Source of the DNA: Symbiodinium natans
Taxonomy: Eukaryota; Sar; Dinophyceae; Suessiales; Symbiodiniaceae
DNA length: 64,000 nucleotides
Assembly (NCBI GenBank): GCA_905221605.1
Contig: CAJNDS010002433.1
Location: forward strand, 351,001 to 415,000
Reading direction: 5' to 3'
A program made the position numbers and the translations under genes. Below the pieces are notes generated by a model that did not search any database, was not told where the DNA came from, and was given only the letters and a program-made list of their open reading frames with translations. Positions 53,588 to 63,628 of this stretch are shown here, piece by piece (the stretch's first letter is position 1; every line of letters begins with the position of its first letter).

Positions 53588-53689
53588 GTCTCTCAGCCTC
53601 TGCTTCCTCTGTTGCAGGGTTCACTTCAGCGGCAAGGCGACCCGAACACAGCTGGAGCAGCCACTGAACTGACATTCCAACTGGCCATA
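51921..53689. other. No gene recognised; CT microsatellite and small telomere-like patch
   Basis: A (CT)n run lies at about 53554-53583 and a short TTTAGGG patch at about 52930-52952. ORFs of 60-110 residues on both strands have no domain. Confidence 0.4.
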
Positions 53690-53821
53690 CTTGGAGGTTC
53701 ATGGGTACTTACCCAAATGTAACTGTACTTAACCATAATCGTACTTAGAACCCCCCAAGTCCCTTAAGTAGGCCTTAAGTAGACTTCTAAGTGGGGTTAG
53801 AAGTACCCATGAACCTCCAAG
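53690..53821. mobile_element. Short inverted-repeat element, family I (copy 3)
   Basis: The terminal repeats CTTGGAGGTTCATGGGTACT and AGTACCCATGAACCTCCAAG are perfect complements over 20 bp, bounded by TA on both sides (possible TA target-site duplication, as in Tc1/mariner-type elements). 132 bp, non-coding. The best-preserved member of the family. Confidence 0.88.
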
Positions 53822-54271
53822 TAAAGGGTGATTCTGCACAGATGTCATACGTATGTCTTTTTTGATCTCACTTTAGAGTTGCTTATGCATATTTTTTTCG
53901 TGCTTCATCTGTTCCACGGTGAATAGTGACTAGCGTTATTCACGGCATTATATGGAGTTTCCACCGTGTTCGGATCACTCCCTTGAGTCACAAGAGGCTC
54001 CGGCTCCAGGTCGAGGGATTCATCGCGAAGGCACGTTGGGTCCGCTTGTGGGACATGTGGCACACCTTGCGGCTGAGTGCGGCAGGCGCACCAGACCATG
54101 GCTCGAAGGCTGGAGGCTCTTCGACCGGTGGAGCTCGTTGCCGCATGGCTTAGACCGCTATCTTATCGGGGTTCTGGGAGTTCTTGGTGCCGGCATCTCT
54201 TGTGCCTTCAAGTGAGCGCCCTCGGCGCCGTCACAGGAACACGCATACATGCTTCAAGAATCACCTGCGAG

Positions 54272-54740
54272 GTCAGCGGCCTTCCAACGAAGATGTTGCC
54301 AGCAGAGGTGGAGGATCGCCCAGTGCTGCTCCGTGTTGCCGAGGGCGAAATTTGCAAAGCAGCTGCACCGCCACTACCCGACCCAGGGCACTTAGGCCAT
54401 CCAGCGGCTACCACAAGATAAGTTAAATTGTGAGCGTCCAACAGTGGTGCAGGAGCTGGTCCGAAATTTCGGAGCCGTGGAGAGCGTGGAGTGCGACCCT
54501 GAGCACAACACTCCTCTCGCGGACAGCAGACTTGTGTGTGTGCTGGCACGAAGCAAGACCACTCCGGATCTTTTGCAGGAGTTGCTGTTTGGGCATCCTG
54601 AAACACTTATTTCTCGCATCTCGCGGCCATCTTCTAGACAATGGCAAGCTGCAGTGCAGGCCTGTGCGGGCAGGAGAGGTCGTTGTGACCTTCGAGTCCT
54701 CCTCGTCCGCAGAGCACCCGAGCAGCACAAAGCGCTTTAG
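54272..54740 (+). CDS. RRM-like exons (probable RNA-binding protein)
   Basis: Exon 54272-54307 (after TGCGAG) reads VSGLPTKMLPAE, an RNP2-type strand and turn. A 145-bp GT-AG intron, then an exon from 54453 reads ELVRNFGAVESVECDPEHN, with RLVCVLARSKTTPDLLQEL further on in the same frame, matching alpha1-beta2 and beta3-alpha2 of an RRM. The frame runs to a stop near 54740, but its last ~35 residues look non-coding, so a further splice is likely. An overlapping + frame (about 54660-54860, GEVVVTFESSSSAEHPSST) may be the continuation. Diverged from the consensus RNP1. Confidence 0.4.
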
Positions 54741-54895
54741 AGCTTTAGCCCCGAAGATCCCAGAGCTACATTCAATCATCTTCCTCCAGGACGTGTTGGA
54801 GCATTCAGCCCAAAGTTCAAGAGCCTGCGCTCGGTATACATCACTGACAAAATATGCATAATTATACATGTCAACATGTGCCTCTTATCTCTCTA

Positions 54896-54930
54896 TTTCT
54901 CTCTCTCTCTCTCTCTCTCCCTCTCTCTGT
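54896..54930. repeat. CT microsatellite
   Basis: (CT)n with small interruptions, followed by a pyrimidine-rich stretch. Confidence 0.85.
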
Positions 54931-55127
54931 CTCTCTTTCTTGATCTTGTTTTGCCTCTCGTACAATAGTCTATACAAGCTCAAGCACCCCCTAAGAGTAC
55001 CCCGCGCCCCCACCCCTCCAGCCCTCCGAGGAAGGCCGCAGCAGGCTTGCGAGGCGAGTGTCTGGGCGAGCGAAGCCTCGAGTGCAGCCTCAAGCCTCGA
55101 CGCACGGTGCTTCAAACGGGGGGGCGG

Positions 55128-55266
55128 GGGGGGTTGTATCTGAAGTTTTTTTTAAAGGCTTTTTTCAGGGTTTATATGGTTCCAAGAAGGCTGCGTTTAC
55201 TGCGAGTTGGGATTCACGGCGAGGAGCCGAGCGAAGTCGGAACGCTTATTGGAACAAGGAGAGTCA

Positions 55267-55302
<36 letters not shown>

Positions 55303-55310
55303 GCATGCCC
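55128..55310. repeat. Poly-G tract and CA microsatellite
   Basis: A G-rich run lies near 55119-55134 and an uninterrupted (CA)n at about 55267-55301. Confidence 0.85.
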
Positions 55311-55626
55311 TTCCGAAGAACATACCCCATCAGCGATAAGGAGCACGGCCAGCCGAATCTGCGCAGCACTACGTGGAAGACACCGCTGATGCCGCTGTCG
55401 TTTTAGTCATGAACTTGCACCCTGCCCCCTGGCTGGACATTGACACCCCACTGGAGATCGATCGGGCTGGAAGCTATGTGTCCCGCAGTGAATGCACGAT
55501 CTGAGGGAGCGAGGGCGGTGGCTTGCTCGCAGCAAGCTCGCTGATTAAACCTGTCTGTCTTTTTCTTGTAGTCACGACTGTGCGAACTGTGCGATCGCCT
55601 GTTCGCACAACTCGGGGTGGTGCAAG

Positions 55627-55720
55627 GATGAGATCGAGACGCTTTTCGCGCCGATTGGCCCGGCCAAAGTGCGACTTTGCAAAAGGAAATCTCCGATGTA
55701 CGCCCACAGGAGTTTAAACC
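55627..55720 (+). CDS. RRM half-domain exon
   Basis: After TGCAAG the frame reads DEIETLFAPIGPAKVRLCKRK, which matches the alpha1-beta2 segment of an RRM. The RNP2 strand should be on an upstream exon and RNP1 on a downstream one; I cannot place either with confidence. The frame stays open to about 55845. A GA donor after CTTTGCAAAAG is possible. Confidence 0.45.
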
Positions 55721-55863
55721 AAGTCCGCATGGAGCAGATTAGCCATGTCTTGCTCAGACGTCAGGCACTGGCCCGACCCCAGCACCGACGCAGGCCAGTG
55801 GAGAGATTGACCGGCACACAGCAGTCCAGACCTTCTGGCCCACACTGAGTGGAGCGTTCCCAG

Positions 55864-55995
55864 CCCAAAACCCTAACCCCAAACCCCGAATCCCAAACCC
55901 TAAACCGCCTAAACCCTAAACCCCAAACCCCGGAGTGATCCCAGAGCGGGTTTGCTAGGCGGGTGGCAAAAACCCCCAAACCACAAACCCCGAAT
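55864..55995 (-). repeat. Degenerate CCCTAAA patch
   Basis: Units such as AACCCTAACCCC, AAACCCCGAATCC and AAACCCTAAACCG in two groups. Decayed telomere-like sequence. Confidence 0.8.
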
Positions 55996-56182
55996 CCAAA
56001 CGCTGAAGCCCCAGCCAGAGATGCCCAGGCTCCCTGCGCTTCTGCTACGTGCGCCTGGCATCTGCAGACCTGGCGCAGCAAGCTGTAGCTGCACTTGCTG
56101 GTGCCACCCTTCGCGGCCAAGGCCGGGGAGGACCTTCATGCGGCTATGATTCTGATAATATATTGCGTATGCATATCATATA

Positions 56183-56212
56183 GAGAGAGAGAGGGAGAGA
56201 TAGAGTCAGGTA
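56183..56212. repeat. GA microsatellite
   Basis: Short (GA)n run with interruptions. Confidence 0.8.
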
Positions 56213-56366
56213 CATATGGCACCACATTCCTCCAGAGACCCATACTTCTTCTTGTATTCCACAGCATGCGAACCAGCGGATTGCCGTGGGTCAGTGCATA
56301 TCGGCTCCTGCTGCAAGTGCGTACCTGAGGCATCCAAGTCAGCCCAACCAAGCCACGGGAAGACAG

Positions 56367-56437
56367 CGCTACACTCTTCGTGGCAAACATCCCGTGCCAC
56401 CGCTGCAGTGCAGGGTTGTTGCAACAGGGTGAAGTAA
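56367..56437 (+). CDS. Possible RRM first-strand exon
   Basis: After AAGACAG the frame reads ATLFVANIPCHRCSAGLLQQ. LFVANIP is a good RNP2 motif. Alpha1 is not convincingly continued, so the exon may end early or be decayed. It is on the same strand as the other RRM exons. Confidence 0.3.
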
Positions 56438-57076
56438 GTGAACCGTTTGTTCCCTTCTCTTGTGTATCGGTAGTTGTAGCTTAAACTGAAACCCCGAACA
56501 GGGCATTGCGGCCTGGGCACATTTGAGACTGCGTGGCTTTACAGTACTTCCCGGGCAGAAGCACATGCGTCACATGTGCTGCAGACCATTCTGTTACAAT
56601 CCTCGTTTGACCTGAAAAAAAGGGGTAGGCTGCGAAGCCGTACGATTTTCCACAAAATAGGAGGCGATTACATCGAGCATTTGCGCTTGATATCAGAACC
56701 GATCCCGCACACATCACTTATATTTCAAAGGTTATTAACATCTTCACGAGGGAGCAACTTGATGCATGAGGTGGAAGGTCAATACTAGTTACAGCTTTTG
56801 CGAGTTTCGTTCCCAAGATGAAAGCACCAGAAGTTAGGTCACTTGAAAATTCGAGCAAACCTGATCTAAACCTCAAGCTAATCAACCTCCGGCTTAAACT
56901 AGTTTCAGATTTCTATTGGCCAGCTTTTGACTTTCCTGCGAACCCTACAAAGAGTCGGTTTTGCAGATGGTGCTGCTTTTTCTTGCGTGGATTCACGGGC
57001 CTCATGAAGGATTGCAAGTGGGCCCGCTCACATGTGTGAAGCACGGCAACTAGTTAGTGAGAAATCACAAGTCTTG

Positions 57077-57217
57077 GGCGTCATTGAAGTTTTTGCAGAC
57101 TCGCCCAGGTACGAGGCACAGGAGGCGAACGTCCAAGCAGCGCTGACCCCTGCCGGTAAAGTTACCGATGTGCGCATTGTGCGGAATGGCAGAAACTGCA
57201 TCGCGCCGCTTGGCTGA
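57077..57217 (+). CDS. RRM half-domain exon
   Basis: The frame reads LGVIEVFADSPRYEAQEANV and continues QAALTPAGKVTDVRIVRNGR to a TGA at 57215. This is beta1-alpha1-beta2 of an RRM (GKVTDVRIVRNGR is the typical beta2 and turn). The RNP1 half is missing downstream before repeats begin. It may be one exon of a multi-RRM gene extending from 54 to 64 kb. Confidence 0.45.
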   Translation, partial: GVIEVFADSPRYEAQEANVQAALTPAGKVTDVRIVRNGRNCIAPLG

Positions 57218-58920
57218 AGCAGCACGGTTCGTACTCCCCAAACATATGTGTGTATGTGTGTGTGTGTGTGTTTCGGACATGGTCGGTGTGTGTGATCTTT
57301 TCTGGGGCTAATTTTTCGGAGCGAAGGTTTTGCGAATAAATTGTTTGGCCCCACGTCTGGCATGACCTAGGTCCTTGATGCTTTACATCTGTCTCTCACA
57401 CATCATCTTAGGTGCGTGCATGGGAAGGGGTCCCCGTCCCCAAAACCATCCAACACCCCTCTGAAGATTGCCCTTGTACCCTGAGACCCCAAACCAGACC
57501 GGATGTGTCAGGACCAGGTTAGGACATATTAGGACAGGCCGCTCGGGAATTTGTTTTTTCTTCTTTTCTTGGGATCACGGCCCGGGCGACCCCCCGCGGC
57601 CAGAAGCCATGCACAGACGGGTGAACAACTGTCCAGACCTCAGCCTCACCATCATGGCCCTACCCAGACGACCAATGAACATCGGATAAACCTCAACTTC
57701 CCTATTACGGTCCTAAACCCTAAACCCTAAACCCTAAGCATTGCTGCTGGCTAGTCGGGTGGGAAAAAAACCCTAAACCCTACAATGTGAGTTGTTGGCA
57801 GCTCTTAGAGCTCAAGGTTTGTGGACTTTTCGCGGCATGAGGAGGCGACAAAGGCCTTTCAATGAGCATTGCTTATGCCGGTTCAGGGTAAGGGTTTGGG
57901 GGTTCAGGATTTCGGACCATAGGTGTAAACCAAGCGTGGCGCTGTAATCTGTAGCTCTTAGGGTGGTTCCGTGGTCCCTAAATTTGGGCACTTAAATGGG
58001 GGCCCGTTATACACCCCTGGGACCATATTAAGGGACTTTGAGACTACCCTTAGAGAAACGAAGATCCTGCAGGGAGGTTGAACGAAAGTAGCGGCCGACA
58101 CGACGAGTATGAAGCAGCAGCCTGTGGTAGTTGTCCCTACTTGTCCCCCAAAGAAAAGCACAAAGCAAGTTCCTCTCCTTCAGCACCTTAGTAGCGATTC
58201 TCCCCCTTTTTAGAGCTCTTCTTATCCCCATTCCCTTAATTAAAGGACCCTGAGAACAAAAACCCCCTCCCATATCTTCGGCTTTGTCAGGCAATCCAAA
58301 CACTTCAAGGCGCTGACTGTCTGGGAAGCCCTCTGCGCCTGGATATGGAGCAGGTACCGCGGCGCACCCTTAGCAGCCCTAAACCGCGACTCAGCCCTAA
58401 AACCCTAAAACTCTAAACCCTATAAACCCTAAACAGCGCTAAGATTCTGCAGAAATTCGGTAAGATGCACTGCCTGAAGCCACGGTTCTTCGTTACTCGC
58501 TGCCCTCTGGCCCTCACTGCCCGCAGACGTAGAAGAATGCCCCCAAAAACCCTTCTGGACCGATTGATGTAGCAGGCCGTGTAACTCGTCTTGACAAGCT
58601 TTATGCAAAGCGGCAGCAGTTGCTGCTATTTCCTGCCATCAAGGAGAGAAAGAAGCTGCTGCTGCTGAATCGTGCACCCGCACCACGTGGATCACAGAGG
58701 GCGCATCGCAGCCATTCTCCTAAGAAGCCGCAGCGGGAGCCGGAGCCTAGCCCCTCGCTGCAAATCTAAGAAATATGTCTTCACTTCTCTAAATCACGGT
58801 CCCTGTTGGGTTACCACTATAAGGCGGTACTTAGTATTTAGGGTACTTAAAAGGGACCAGAATTTTGAGAATTGGCTATGGGTCTTCAATGCTTGCAGCC
58901 GGCTTTTGTGGACTCCTCAG
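57218..58920. other. Mostly repeats; no gene recognised
   Basis: TG run at about 57247-57272; CCCTAAA units at 57713-57737 and 57771-57782; degenerate CCCTAAA at about 58377-58437; an imperfect inverted repeat at about 58799-58859 (arms GGTCCCTGTTGGGTTACC and GGGTACTTAAAAGGGACC), which could be another small MITE-like element. Unassigned ORFs otherwise. Confidence 0.5.
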
Positions 58921-59340
58921 GCAAGCTCTTTCTGGGCAACGTGCCCGCGGAGGCAACGGAGGAGGACCTGCGCGGCATATTCTGTGATGTTGACGGGCTC
59001 AAAGAAGTGCCTGGCCTGAGGCTTCAGGACTTACTCCTTTCGGGCTTAGAGTGCAGTGTCTGATGGAGCGTCCTCATTGGCTTTGAATACGTCAAGGAAT
59101 GTACTGCAAGTGTATGTATACTGTAAGAATGTCAGCCGACACGGTCGTCATTGTGAGGTCGCCATTGTCCGGAACAAAGCCGACGACCACAGGGCTAATT
59201 ACGCCTTTGCCTCTTGGCTAACTGACGACGCATCACGACGCATACGTTGGCTCGTAGCATGTCTGACTTTCATCAGCTCCCGACATGTCAAGACGTTCGC
59301 TGTGGCATCACTCTCCACCGAGGCTTGTGATGCTTTAACG
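58921..59340 (+). CDS. RRM-containing exons
   Basis: Exon 58921-59006 reads (after an AG acceptor) KLFLGNVPAEATEEDLRGIF and CDVDGLKE: RNP2, alpha1. A 151-bp GT-AG intron, then an exon from 59158: VAIVRNKADDHRANYAFASW, i.e. beta2 plus an RNP1-like strand. The join is in phase 0 and yields a near-complete RRM. A further piece at about 59293-59339 (TFAVASLSTEACDALT, followed by a strong GTAAGT donor) looks like the beta3-alpha2 part of another RRM. The start and end of the gene are not visible. RNA binding is the family inference. Confidence 0.6.
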
Positions 59341-59522
59341 TAAGTTTAACTGGCTTGAATACACTGAGGTGCGGTACAAGACGGCGGTGTTGCTCTCTCG
59401 TTTGCATGCTGTACGCAGCACTATAGCTGGCGTTCACGAGTCACTTCCTGGGGGCATCTCCTTGCTGTCTAACGTAACACCCATGAACATGCGGAGTCTA
59501 ACTCCACGATTTGCAGCGTGCG

Positions 59523-59547
59523 CTTTATATATATATATATATACATG
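59523..59547. repeat. TA microsatellite
   Basis: Short perfect (TA)n run. Confidence 0.85.
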
Positions 59548-59863
59548 GTCAGTTGCCTAAGTGGTGGTCCCTTTTGGGGTCCTGCGGTACATGTCATAGG
59601 AAAGGTGACCATATTTTGGAGAGTTCCCATGCGGAACGAAGCACCAAAAGACCCGGCCCATGAATCTACTGTCTTGGTGCATCAACTGGACGGGAAATCT
59701 GGTCTAGAAACCGTACCATCATGAGTCTTTCTATCTCTAGGGACGTATCTTGACAGTTCACCCATCACACCTTGAGACCCTGGAATCCACTGCAGTACTG
59801 CATAATTCTATATCCCTATAACCCCCGAAACACCGTCAGCGAGAGTTGACCTCACCTTGCCAG

Positions 59864-59986
59864 GCGCAGGCAGCATCGGCACTGGAGAAGTTCCGATCTT
59901 TGGAGCTCTTTGGCAAGCCGCCTGGCCTAAGAACTCCAGTAAAAGCGAGGGCTGCGAACAAGGACTGCGTCCTTGAGAGGCAATGA
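59864..59986 (+). CDS. RRM C-terminal half exon
   Basis: After TTGCCAG the frame reads AQAASALEKFRSLELFGKPP and GLRTPVKARAANKD, ending in TGA at 59984-59986. This is the alpha2-beta4 end of an RRM (ASALEKFRSLELFGKPPGLR). It may belong with the exons at 58921-59340. A GC donor inside (AAAGCGAGG) is possible. Confidence 0.45.
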   Translation, partial: AQAASALEKFRSLELFGKPPGLRTPVKARAANKDCVLERQ

Positions 59987-60324
59987 AGGTTCAGTGGGGC
60001 TTGCCCACCCCGAAAGCTTGGCTACCATGCCACACGCCTGAGCGATGCGTTTCATTCGCTTCTTCGGAGTCTCAGGAAGGTGCGCGTGAAGCAGTCTGGA
60101 AAGGACAATGATGCCGGGGACCTCAGCTGAGGACTTGGCACATCTCTGGCTTCAATCCGACAATTTATACTCACATATTCATATAACGGTAGATTTTTTA
60201 TTTAACAAATATTTGCTGGCGCCTCTAAGGGATGGTCGAACAAAAAGGGCCATGCGGCGCAGGCTTCAAAGGCTCAGCCCTGTTGCGTGTCAATATGTTG
60301 ACAATGTTGACAACAGGAACCCAA

Positions 60325-60386
60325 GTCTCTCCCATCCTAAACCCTTAACCCTTAACCCTTAACCCTTTAAACCCTAAACCCTAAAA
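60325..60386 (-). repeat. CCCTAA/CCCTAAA patch
   Basis: Begins with CCCTTAA units (three), then CCCTAAA units. A mixed hexamer/heptamer variant array. Confidence 0.85.
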
Positions 60387-60479
60387 ATCTGGGAACACAT
60401 GGAGCGTGGAGCCCAAGAAGGCTTCTGAAAAGTGCAGGCGAGGCCGTAACAACGGGTTTAGGGTGTTGCTTTTGGGGTT

Positions 60480-60594
60480 GTCTGGGCGGCGAGGCTGCCT
60501 CCCGTCTCCCCGTTGCTCCCCCTCTCTCCCCCTCTCTGTCTCTCCCTCTCCCTCCCTCCCCCTCTCCCTCTCGCTCTCCATCTCTCCCTGCATG

Positions 60595-60635
<41 letters not shown>

Positions 60636-60662
60636 CTCTATCTCTTTCTCTTTATCTCTTGA
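60480..60662. repeat. CT-rich microsatellite region
   Basis: Imperfect CTCTCCCC units followed by a perfect (CT)n run at about 60599-60632. Confidence 0.9.
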
Positions 60663-60893
60663 GAAATCCTGCACGCAAACGCTGCCCTTGCCTCCTTGCG
60701 GAGGGTCCTCTGGGAAAGGAGCTTGTCGTCAGCAGCCTGGACACAAAGAAACCTCTTTGTCGGGTGCCAGCGCTAGAGAAGTTGTTGATACCTTTCAAGC
60801 ATCTTGAAGCCATGACCATTGCCATGTTTGCTTTTAGAGTCCTGACCTCGGGGGGGGGGGGGTGCGCAGAGAGGGGAGACGAAGCCTTGCAAG

Positions 60894-60964
60894 GAAATCT
60901 TCCTGATGACGCGCAAGAGGACGAGCTGAGGCTACTGTTCGAACCGATTGGGCCGCTCTCAGAG
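60894..60964 (+). CDS. RRM half-domain exon
   Basis: After CTTGCAAG the frame reads GNLPDDAQEDELRLLFEPIG and PLSE, bounded by AGAG|GTCCTT as donor. It is RNP2-alpha1-beta2 of an RRM; the preceding hydrophobic residues of RNP2 must come from an upstream exon. A poly-G tract (60851-60861) is immediately upstream. Confidence 0.5.
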
Positions 60965-62850
60965 GTCCTTAGCCGGAACATGCTCGCTCCATTTGCAAGT
61001 GCAGGAAGGTGAACATGAGCGGCGCATCATCCCTTGACCCTTGGACCCGAGGCCCCTGGCACCCTGAACTGACACCCTGAACCTTATAAAGCCAAGGCAA
61101 ACAATGTCTTTCTTCTCCTCCTCAGATGTGTGCGTTTGTGCCTCTCGAACCCTAATCCTTAAACCACCTCAGACCTAAAAGCCAACCGATGCCTTGCCGG
61201 CCTTGTGCGAGTGTGAGAGTCGAAACCCTAACCCGAGGTAAAGCTGCTCCGGGAGGAGGGCGGGACGCACGCGCGGCTGGCTTATCTGGAGGCCACTGAT
61301 GCGGCGACGGCGATGGAAGCTTGACTTACCAGCTTCTGCTCAATGTAGAGGAAGGCTGAGCAGGTTCATGGGTTCAGGCTTTAGATGGCAATTGCTGGCG
61401 TTCCTTTTCGAGCAGCCGCATATGGTGATTGTTTAATGTGGTGTTTGTTTTCGATTCCAAGAAGAATGCAGAAAAATGCAGAACATTCAGGAGAAAAAAA
61501 AAGGAATGCTAGGAAAAACTATGAAAAACCAGCAGAAGCTATGAAAAGCTAAGAAAAACTTAAAAACCTGAATAATTCCTGCCACAAGTCCAGTCGAATA
61601 TCATGGATGTATATTGATATCGCACACAGAAATATCAAGGAATCGAGTGAGATGCTCAACTCGAGGAATCTGCTGCCTGTAGCTTAGACGAGTACGTAAC
61701 CCTTAACCTTAAGACCTCTGGGAGTTTCTCGGGCTCGATTTCCGGATTTCTGGGAATTGCTTGGGCATTTCCCGGGCTCGATTTCTTTATTTCCGGTGGA
61801 GGCTAGCAAAACCGAGAATAAGCTAGAAAACACTAGCAAAGACTAGAAAACACCGGAAAAAAACTAGAAAATGCTAGAACAAGCTAGAAAAAACAAAAAA
61901 CTAGAAAAGGCTAGAAATCACCCTGTGACGGGTGCCGAAAATCGGCGGGCAATGTCCTTTTGCCAGGAACCCCAACCTTCCCCAAGGAAGGCATAGCTGG
62001 CTTTGCTCAGTCCACTGGAGCCCGTCTGAGGTGATGGCTACACATCGACAACTGTTTGGGGGTAGGGAGGCATGTTAGCTAGACCATCGGCAATTCCAGC
62101 AAGACGAACTCCGGAAATATCCAGAATTCCCCAGAATTCTAGGTTTTCAGTAAAGGAGATATCCAGAATTTCCCAGAAAACTAGGTTTTCAGAAAAGGAG
62201 TCATGAATGAGATTCCCGTGCTCGCGGTTGCGTTATGAGGCTGTAAGACATTTGGCCTCTACTTCATGCAGTCCGGAAGAACTGTTTGGTGGTCGCGGAA
62301 GCGGCGCTTGAAAACTTTGTTCTGTGCCCCCGCACACAGAACAAGTCCCCGCTCGAGGTGGCAGATCAAACCTCAACCCTTCAGGCCCAGCAATCATGAA
62401 CCTCAGCTTTCTTCGAGTATTTCAAGAACGCCATGATGGACAGATGTTTGCGAAACAATGCGACCTGTCACCGGCGGCACCATCATGTGTTCGCATTTGG
62501 ACATGGTTTAGGGCTTATAATAGACTTCGGGAAAGTTTCTGCAGCTGCTCGCCGACGGTGCGTGCATTGCAGCGTGATGGTGGACCCCCTGAAAGAAGCC
62601 TGAAAAACTCAAGCTGCACCGGTGTGTAAAGGAGCGACTGCATTGGGCGGACTTCCGCGGGAGCTCGCTGAAAGTCTTCCGACCGAGGAGCCAGTCACCA
62701 AGCCGGAAGCCAAAGCGGAGGCCAGGGTTTCGGATTTCCTAAACTCCCGAAGCCCCGAGGCAGCATGGATCGTGACTTGATTCATGCCTTGCTTCTGCTT
62801 CGAGGGCGCAACTGTTGTCCCCTCTTCAAGTGAACCAGCGCAACCCTGAG
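60965..62850. other. No gene recognised; A-rich imperfect repeats
   Basis: A-rich imperfect repeats of the type CTAGAAAA/CTATGAAAA lie at about 61494-61570 and 61803-61920. A 42-bp unit is tandemly duplicated at 62117-62158 and 62159-62200. No coding evidence apart from short ORFs. Confidence 0.6.
62117..62200. repeat. 42-bp tandem duplication
   Basis: Two copies beginning ATATCCAGAATT and ending AGGTTTTCAG..AAAGGAG, with about five mismatches by eye. Confidence 0.85.
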
Positions 62851-63628
62851 GCGGCCTCACCTCTTCGTTGGGAATCTTCCTGCCGAACTTGACGAGGACG
62901 TCCTCCGGGAGACCATGGAAGGAGCTGGCGAAGTGCGGCCCAGCGCGAGCAGGAGTCTTCACTGGTCGCTTATGCAACAATGCAACACAATGCATATCAC
63001 CGCATTCTTGTGCACAGCGAGTGTTAAAAGGTTTAAACCCAAATGCTCGTTTTCTGCCATTCTGCTCATTGTAGTTCTGATGGCATGCAATGGCAGGTTG
63101 ATCTTTGTAACATGTGCTTCTATCGACCTCTCCGTCTAACTGTGGTTTCCTTTCCTCTTGTTGCATAGTTTCGCATACTTCTGCATGATTGCTGCACCCT
63201 ATGGCCTCCCGTTAGGGTTTAGGGCTTAGGGTTTAGGACAAGGGTCTAGGGGAAGACCAGTCGAGGGCGGGCGTTGCTTGTTTGGGGGTTCGTGGCACTG
63301 AGGCATGAGGTGCGACTGGTCCGCGAGAAGGGCGGCAAGTTCAAGGGTTGTGCCTTCGTAGCTTCTTGGCCAACTGAGAAGTGGGGAGTTTCGAACTTAC
63401 GCGCACCTTATTGGGGAAACCTACTTTTTGGGGTCTATGTTAGGGGCCCCGTATGTTCGTAAGCCCCCAAGTGTCTGCGAGTTTCGGCACATGTGCACCA
63501 GCCAGCTGAAGGAATATGCGGACCCAAGCTGCGTTGACGAAGCAATACAGCTTCTGAACCACGCCATGTGCTTGGACCGTCCGATGAACGTGAAGAGGTT
63601 GGGCAAGTCCATCACGAAGAACTCTTGA
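62851..63628 (+). CDS. RRM protein exons, intron carries a family II element
   Basis: Exon 62851-62932: RPHLFVGNLPAELDEDVLRE and TMEGAGE, a full RNP2-alpha1. A 377-bp GT-AG intron. Exon from 63310: VRLVREKGGKFKGCAFV, beta2 and a consensus RNP1 (KGCAFV). Then either a GC-AG intron 63361-63511 joining to EYADPSCVDEAIQLLNHAMC, LDRPMNVKRLG, or a GT-AG intron 63381-63471 that is almost exactly the inverted-repeat element and adds about 20 residues. Both keep frame and end at TGA 63626-63628. The first gives the more canonical RRM. The 5' exons are not identified. The role is RNA binding by family. Confidence 0.65.
63381..63471 (+). mobile_element. Short inverted-repeat element, family II (copy 5), inside an RRM intron
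   Basis: Left end GTGGGGAGTTTCGAACTTAC, interior CACCTTATTGGGGAAACC and GGGGTCTATGTTAGGGGCC, right end TGTTCGTAAGCCCCCAAG. It lies within the intron of the RRM gene; its first bases are GT and its last AG. Confidence 0.7.
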
